From contig VXMR01000155.1 in NCBI GenBank assembly GCA_009841005.1, positions 1 through 44,262 of the forward strand: a DNA stretch of 44,262 bases, read 5' to 3'. This document shows, in pieces, positions 40,763 through 44,262 of the stretch. The stretch comes from Gemmatimonadales bacterium. Its GTDB lineage: Bacteria > Gemmatimonadota > Gemmatimonadetes > Palauibacterales > Palauibacteraceae. The first letter of the stretch is position 1. Every line of letters starts with the position of its first letter. The position numbers were made by a program, and so were the translations under genes. The notes under the pieces were generated by a model. The model was given only the letters and a program-made list of their open reading frames with translations, did not search any database and was not told the origin of the DNA.

Positions 40763-42111
40763 CCGCCCAGGTCCTCCAGCTCAGGATCCAGGGCCGCCCC
40801 CGGATCTCGTCCCTCCGGAGCCTCGAGCGAGAACCTGAACTGTTCCGCCAGTTCGGGGTCGTCCTCGATCTCCAGGACGCGCTTCGCGATGTACTCGCCG
40901 AGCACCGGCCCCTGCTTGAACGACTCGGCCGTCCCCAGGCCGGCGAGCCACACGTTGTCGAAGTCGGGATGCCGGTCGATGAGGAAGTTGCGGCTGGGGC
41001 CAAAGCAGTAGTGGCAGGCGCGCGTCTCGTTGATCGGGGCTCCGGCCATGTCGGGGAAGTACTGCTCGAGGATCTCGCGCGGCCGCTCGTGGGCCTCCGG
41101 CGGCACCCAGCGGTCGCTGGTGTCGGGGTCGTCGCCCTGCTGCCCGCCGACCCGCACCCGGAAGCCGCGGTGGTCCGGGCCGAGGGCCGGCCAGCCCGTA
41201 CACCCCGGCACCCCGTAGCTCGGCATGTTCGGGAACATGAAGCGCCGATCCGGGACCGCGAAGTAGAAGACGTTGCCCACGGGGATGCGTATCCGATCCC
41301 CGAACAATTCCGGGAACGTCTTTCCCATCCACGGCCCCACCGCGAACACGAAGGTCGAGGCCGCCAGCGACTCGTCTCCTCCCAAGGTCACGTCGTTCAG
41401 CCGGCGACCGTCCGATCCCCCGAGCGCCGCGCGCGCGATCCGGATCTCGCCGCCCTCCATCTCGAACCGCTTCGCCACGGATTCAATGGCCCGCCGCGCC
41501 CGCACGACCCCCGCGTTGGGTTCGTGAAGTCCGAGGGAGACGCCCTCCTCCGTCCGGATCCAGGGCCAGCGATAGTGGATTTCGTCCACGTCGAGCAGTT
41601 CGTAGTCGACGCCGAGTCGGTCCCACTGGGCCATCGTGTCCTCGAGATAGGGGACCATCTCCTCACGCAGGATGAGATCGCCCATCTGGTAGAAGACGCG
41701 CGGCAAGAGGAGTTCCTGCCCTTCTTCGTCCCACTGGATCCAGCGGCGGATGGCCTCGTTGGCCCAGCGATTCCACACATAACCCTCGGGGCGCCCCCCG
41801 TAGGAGGAGCGCACGCCGCGGGTCTCGCCGCCGGAGGTGGAACGCGAGTTGCCGGGGCCGTACGCGTCGAGCACGGTGACCGAGACGCCAAGCCGCTGGA
41901 GGTTTAGCGCAGTCCAGATGCCGAAGTTTCCCGCTCCGATGACGACGACGTCGGGCGCCTGGCCGGCGCGCCTGCGGAGGGGCGTGGCGCGCGGCTGGGG
42001 GACGGCGCCTGCGAAGAGGGATCCGCCCGACAGCGGCGGGACGGTGCCGAGCGAGACACCCGCCGCGCCGGCTGTCGCCGCCTTCAGAAACTCCCGTCGA
42101 TCGATCGCCAA
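40759..42111 (-). CDS. Tat-exported FAD-dependent amine/sarcosine-oxidase-like oxidoreductase
   Basis: The 450-residue protein has a twin-arginine signal (DRREFLKAATAGAAGVSLG) and a DAO-family fold. The FAD loop is VVVIGAGNFGIWTALNLQRL and the C-terminal segment is NVWLAGLGTAESFKQGPVLG. The R-A-C-H-Y-C-F-G-P-S-R-N-F-L-I-D block near residue 365 aligns with the place where monomeric sarcosine oxidases attach FAD covalently to Cys. It is expected to oxidise an amine or N-methyl amino acid outside the cytoplasm after folding with its cofactor. It is translationally coupled to the hydrolase lipoprotein downstream. Confidence 0.87.
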   Translation of the reverse strand: MAIDRREFLKAATAGAAGVSLGTVPPLSGGSLFAGAVPQPRATPLRRRAGQAPDVVVIGAGNFGIWTALNLQRLGVSVTVLDAYGPGNSRSTSGGETRGVRSSYGGRPEGYVWNRWANEAIRRWIQWDEEGQELLLPRVFYQMGDLILREEMVPYLEDTMAQWDRLGVDYELLDVDEIHYRWPWIRTEEGVSLGLHEPNAGVVRARRAIESVAKRFEMEGGEIRIARAALGGSDGRRLNDVTLGGDESLAASTFVFAVGPWMGKTFPELFGDRIRIPVGNVFYFAVPDRRFMFPNMPSYGVPGCTGWPALGPDHRGFRVRVGGQQGDDPDTSDRWVPPEAHERPREILEQYFPDMAGAPINETRACHYCFGPSRNFLIDRHPDFDNVWLAGLGTAESFKQGPVLGEYIAKRVLEIEDDPELAEQFRFSLEAPEGRDPGAALDPELEDLGG

Positions 42112-42200
42112 GTGGAGCGTCCCCTCCCGGAGCGAGTCAGTGCGGCGTCAAAGCTGTCCCAGGCGTCCAACGCCGTGCAAGCACGGTGATGCGGTCCCTC

Positions 42201-42232
42201 GCCCTGTAACAACAGGGCCGCCGCTCGCGGCG
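42201..42232. terminator. Tandem hairpins after the M1 peptidase gene
   Basis: GCCCTGT (42201-42207) pairs with ACAGGGC (42212-42218) around a 4-base loop. CGCCG-CTCG-CGGCG follows at about 42219-42232. They lie just beyond the M1 peptidase stop (42238) in its direction of transcription and before the FAD oxidase gene. They are likely to end or attenuate the peptidase transcript. Confidence 0.5.
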
Positions 42233-42237
42233 CTGCG

Positions 42238-43941
42238 CTACCGCCGCTCGAACGCCGCGTCCATGAGAAGCCACGTGTTCGGATCGAAGACGACATCGAG
42301 CGGCTCCGCGGGAACGGGGATCGTGAACCGACCCTCCCTCCCGCCGACATCGATCACTTCGAATCGGGGCGGCCGAGTGGCCCCGTGCACCCCGCCCTCG
42401 AGCGGACCATCCGGGGGGAGGTGAATCGCGATCTCCACCGGCATGCGGAAAGTGTAGCGTTCGTCCTGCGTCTGCCGGATGTCGACGTGGATCGCCCCCG
42501 CCGCCGCGTCGTAGCTCCAACCGCCCTCGTACTCCAGCCATCCGCCGCGATAGAGCCACTGGTCGAAGAACGTTCGCAGGTCGAGACCCGACGCCTCCTC
42601 CATCGCCCGTCGAAAATCCGCCGTCGTCGCGCTCCCGTCCCGGAACTCCCGGTAGTACGCCTGGATCCCGGCCCAGAACGCGTCCTCCCCGACGACCCCG
42701 CGCAGCATGTGTAGCGTCCACGATCCCTTCTGGTACGTTCCCGGCCCGCTCGTCACGAGGCCCATGTCCGAGAGATTGTCGTGAACGATCCGATAGTCCG
42801 GGTTCACCGCCATGAAGTCCCGGATCCGGTCGCGGCTCACCTGCAACCGCTCGATGAACTCGTCGCGCCCGTATTGATGTTCGATGAAGAGCAGCGTGAA
42901 GTAGGTCGCGAAACCTTCGCTCAGCCAGATGTCATCCCAGTCATATTCGGTGACGGAATTTCCGAACCACTGATGCGCCACCTCATGGATGATCACGTTC
43001 CGCCAGCGCACGTCCCGTTCGCCCGTGACCGAGGCGTCGCCGTAGAAGATGGCGGTCGCCGCCTCCATTCCGCCCCCCACGCTGTTCGACTGTACGTTCG
43101 CCAGCTTCTCGTACGAGTAGGGGCCGACCATGTCCTCGTAGAACTCCATCGCCTGCTTCGTCGGCACCGCAAAATCGTGGAATCCGGCGTCGCGATCCTG
43201 GGCGTAGACCCACGTCTGGATCGGGATGCCCCGGAAGAAGTCCACGGTCTGGACCGCGAACCGGGCGACCCCGAGCGAGTACAGCCACGTGGCGATCGGG
43301 ACCGACTGCTTCCAGTGGGAGCGGCGCGTGCCGTCCAGCAGGTCGGTCTCTTCGATGAGCAGGCCGTTGGAGATGACCTGGTAGTGGGCCGGCGCCGTGA
43401 CGATGAGTTCGCTCGTCGCCTTGTCGTACGGGTGGTCGATCGTCGGAAGCCAGTTCCGCGCCTTGTTGGGCCAGTTGTCGCTGAAGAACGTGCGGTCGCC
43501 GTGCTTGTTGGGCCCGATGATGAGACCGGTGGCCGGGATCCCTTCGTATGCGACCGTGATCCGGCGCCGCTCGCCGGCTTCTACCGGGGGCGCGAGCGAG
43601 ATGAGGAGCGCATCGTCCCGGTGCTCGAACTCCAGCGGACCATCGGCCCCCGCCACGGTCCGGACCCGCATGCCGGTGCCGTCGGGGTTCTGCCCGATCA
43701 GATCCAGCCGCACCTCCTCAATCCCCGCCTCCAGGAACCGGAGGTCGATCGTCGCCTCGCCCGAGATCATGTCCGTCTCGTCGCTCAGCGTGAGCGCGAA
43801 GGCATAGTTGAGCGCGTCGATCGCCGGATTCTTCGGATACGTGTCCATCCCCGCCGACGCGGGCGGCGCGGATTCCGCTCCGCCCGCGCCGGATCCGAAT
43901 GTGAGCGACGATACGAGAAGCAGGGGCAGGGCGTATTTCAT
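42238..43941 (-). CDS. Exported M1-family metallopeptidase
   Basis: The 567-residue protein has a signal peptide (about residues 1-22). The M1 catalytic site is H319-E-V-A-H323 with E342 eighteen residues later (W-L-S-E-G-F-A-T-Y-F). The exopeptidase motif normally reading GAMEN is present as G-G-G-M-E-A-A. The N-terminal domain (residues 35-250) is the usual M1 beta-saddle. It should remove N-terminal residues from peptides in the periplasm using Zn2+. It is shorter than classical aminopeptidase N because it lacks the large C-terminal helical domain. It is divergent from the amidohydrolase that begins at 44115. Confidence 0.92.
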   Translation of the reverse strand: MKYALPLLLVSSLTFGSGAGGAESAPPASAGMDTYPKNPAIDALNYAFALTLSDETDMISGEATIDLRFLEAGIEEVRLDLIGQNPDGTGMRVRTVAGADGPLEFEHRDDALLISLAPPVEAGERRRITVAYEGIPATGLIIGPNKHGDRTFFSDNWPNKARNWLPTIDHPYDKATSELIVTAPAHYQVISNGLLIEETDLLDGTRRSHWKQSVPIATWLYSLGVARFAVQTVDFFRGIPIQTWVYAQDRDAGFHDFAVPTKQAMEFYEDMVGPYSYEKLANVQSNSVGGGMEAATAIFYGDASVTGERDVRWRNVIIHEVAHQWFGNSVTEYDWDDIWLSEGFATYFTLLFIEHQYGRDEFIERLQVSRDRIRDFMAVNPDYRIVHDNLSDMGLVTSGPGTYQKGSWTLHMLRGVVGEDAFWAGIQAYYREFRDGSATTADFRRAMEEASGLDLRTFFDQWLYRGGWLEYEGGWSYDAAAGAIHVDIRQTQDERYTFRMPVEIAIHLPPDGPLEGGVHGATRPPRFEVIDVGGREGRFTIPVPAEPLDVVFDPNTWLLMDAAFERR

Positions 43942-44114
43942 CGGGCACCTCGCGCTTGATTTACGATCCGCGATGAACCTGCAACCAGGAACATGTTCCG
44001 CGCACGTCCCGCCTTTTGGTGTCGGCGTGTGATGATGCAGGAGTTCGGCAACGATTGACGGGTCCCGGCGGGAACACCGATTGTGGCCGAAAACCGAGAC
44101 GCGGAGGTGCCGGA

Positions 44115-44262
44115 ATGACTCGTCGATTCGCCGTTCTGCTGGTCGCTGGTTTTGCCTTTGCCTCGCCGTTCTCTCCTCATGTGGAAGGCCAGGAGACGAT
44201 CGCCATCGTCGGGGCTACGGTCATCGACGGGAACGGGGGCGCCCCGCTGGCGGACGCCACGG
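44115..44262 (+). CDS. Exported amidohydrolase, N-terminal part (runs off the window)
   Basis: From ATG 44115 the frame encodes a signal peptide (FAVLLVAGFAFASPFSPHVE). It continues with IAIVGATVIDGNGGAPLADA, the usual N-terminal strand pair of amidohydrolase-superfamily enzymes, comparable to the region before the metal site in the protein at 19274-20659. A GGAGG sequence lies about 9 bp upstream of the start. The catalytic part is outside the window. Confidence 0.75.
   Translation, partial: MTRRFAVLLVAGFAFASPFSPHVEGQETIAIVGATVIDGNGGAPLADAT

Noticed and set aside
1..44262. CRISPR array, rRNA, replication origin or intact insertion sequence
   Set aside because: No regularly spaced repeats, no rRNA signatures, no DnaA-box cluster and no transposase gene were seen.

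Overview
This is a GC-rich bacterial window with dense, mostly signal-peptide-bearing genes. There is no rRNA, no complete tRNA and no CRISPR array. The protein mix is 6-bladed beta-propeller secretory proteins, a DUF3500 lipoprotein, a PorV/PorQ-like barrel, exported amidohydrolases, an M1 peptidase, an M24 remnant and an MFS/spermidine-synthase fusion. That mix suggests a Gemmatimonadota-like (or related environmental) chromosome; this is inference, since no phylogenetic marker is present.

Layout. 0-2.1 kb: the 3' end of a beta-propeller gene, a small membrane protein, and a graveyard of truncated genes. The graveyard holds the 3' half of a tRNA-Ala(UGC), which looks like an attachment site, a tyrosine-recombinase pseudogene and an orphan lipoprotein signal peptide. 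2.1-8.0 kb: an exported intradiol dioxygenase, a barrel protein and a DUF3500 lipoprotein in one probable operon, then a histidine kinase/OmpR-type regulator pair. A second recombinase fragment lies at 8.2 kb. 8.4-14.3 kb: a LuxR-type regulator divergent from a cytochrome P450, a beta-propeller protein, an SRPBCC protein and a DUF2461 protein. 14.3-20.7 kb: a possible metal-related set (His-rich small protein, His/Met-rich lipoprotein, barrel), an MFS/spermidine-synthase fusion and an exported amidohydrolase. 20.7-26.3 kb: an MpaB-type haem oxygenase divergent from a solo RND permease, then a squalene/phytoene-synthase-family enzyme. 26.3-30.1 kb: a broken M24 peptidase, a VapBC-type toxin-antitoxin pair, an aminotransferase and a PorV/PorQ-like barrel. 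30.3-38.8 kb: an FAD oxidoreductase, an AraC-like regulator, an atypical P450, a second solo RND permease and a second SRPBCC protein, then a decayed duplicate of the oxidoreductase/regulator promoter region. 38.8-44.3 kb: an alpha/beta-hydrolase lipoprotein coupled to a Tat-exported FAD oxidase, an M1 aminopeptidase and the start of an amidohydrolase.

The most interesting candidate system is the pair of related modules at about 8.5-26.3 kb and 30.3-38.5 kb. Each combines oxidising enzymes (P450 with MpaB, or P450 with an FAD oxidoreductase), a START-like SRPBCC protein and a large RND permease with no adaptor or outer-membrane partner. Each also has a dedicated regulator and repeat-type operators; a terpenoid-type head-to-head synthase lies beside the first. 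I infer a pathway that makes, oxidises and moves a hydrophobic (perhaps isoprenoid) compound. The second module shows duplication and gene loss: an approximately 300-bp copy of its control region sits at 38.2-38.5 kb with the regulator gene removed.
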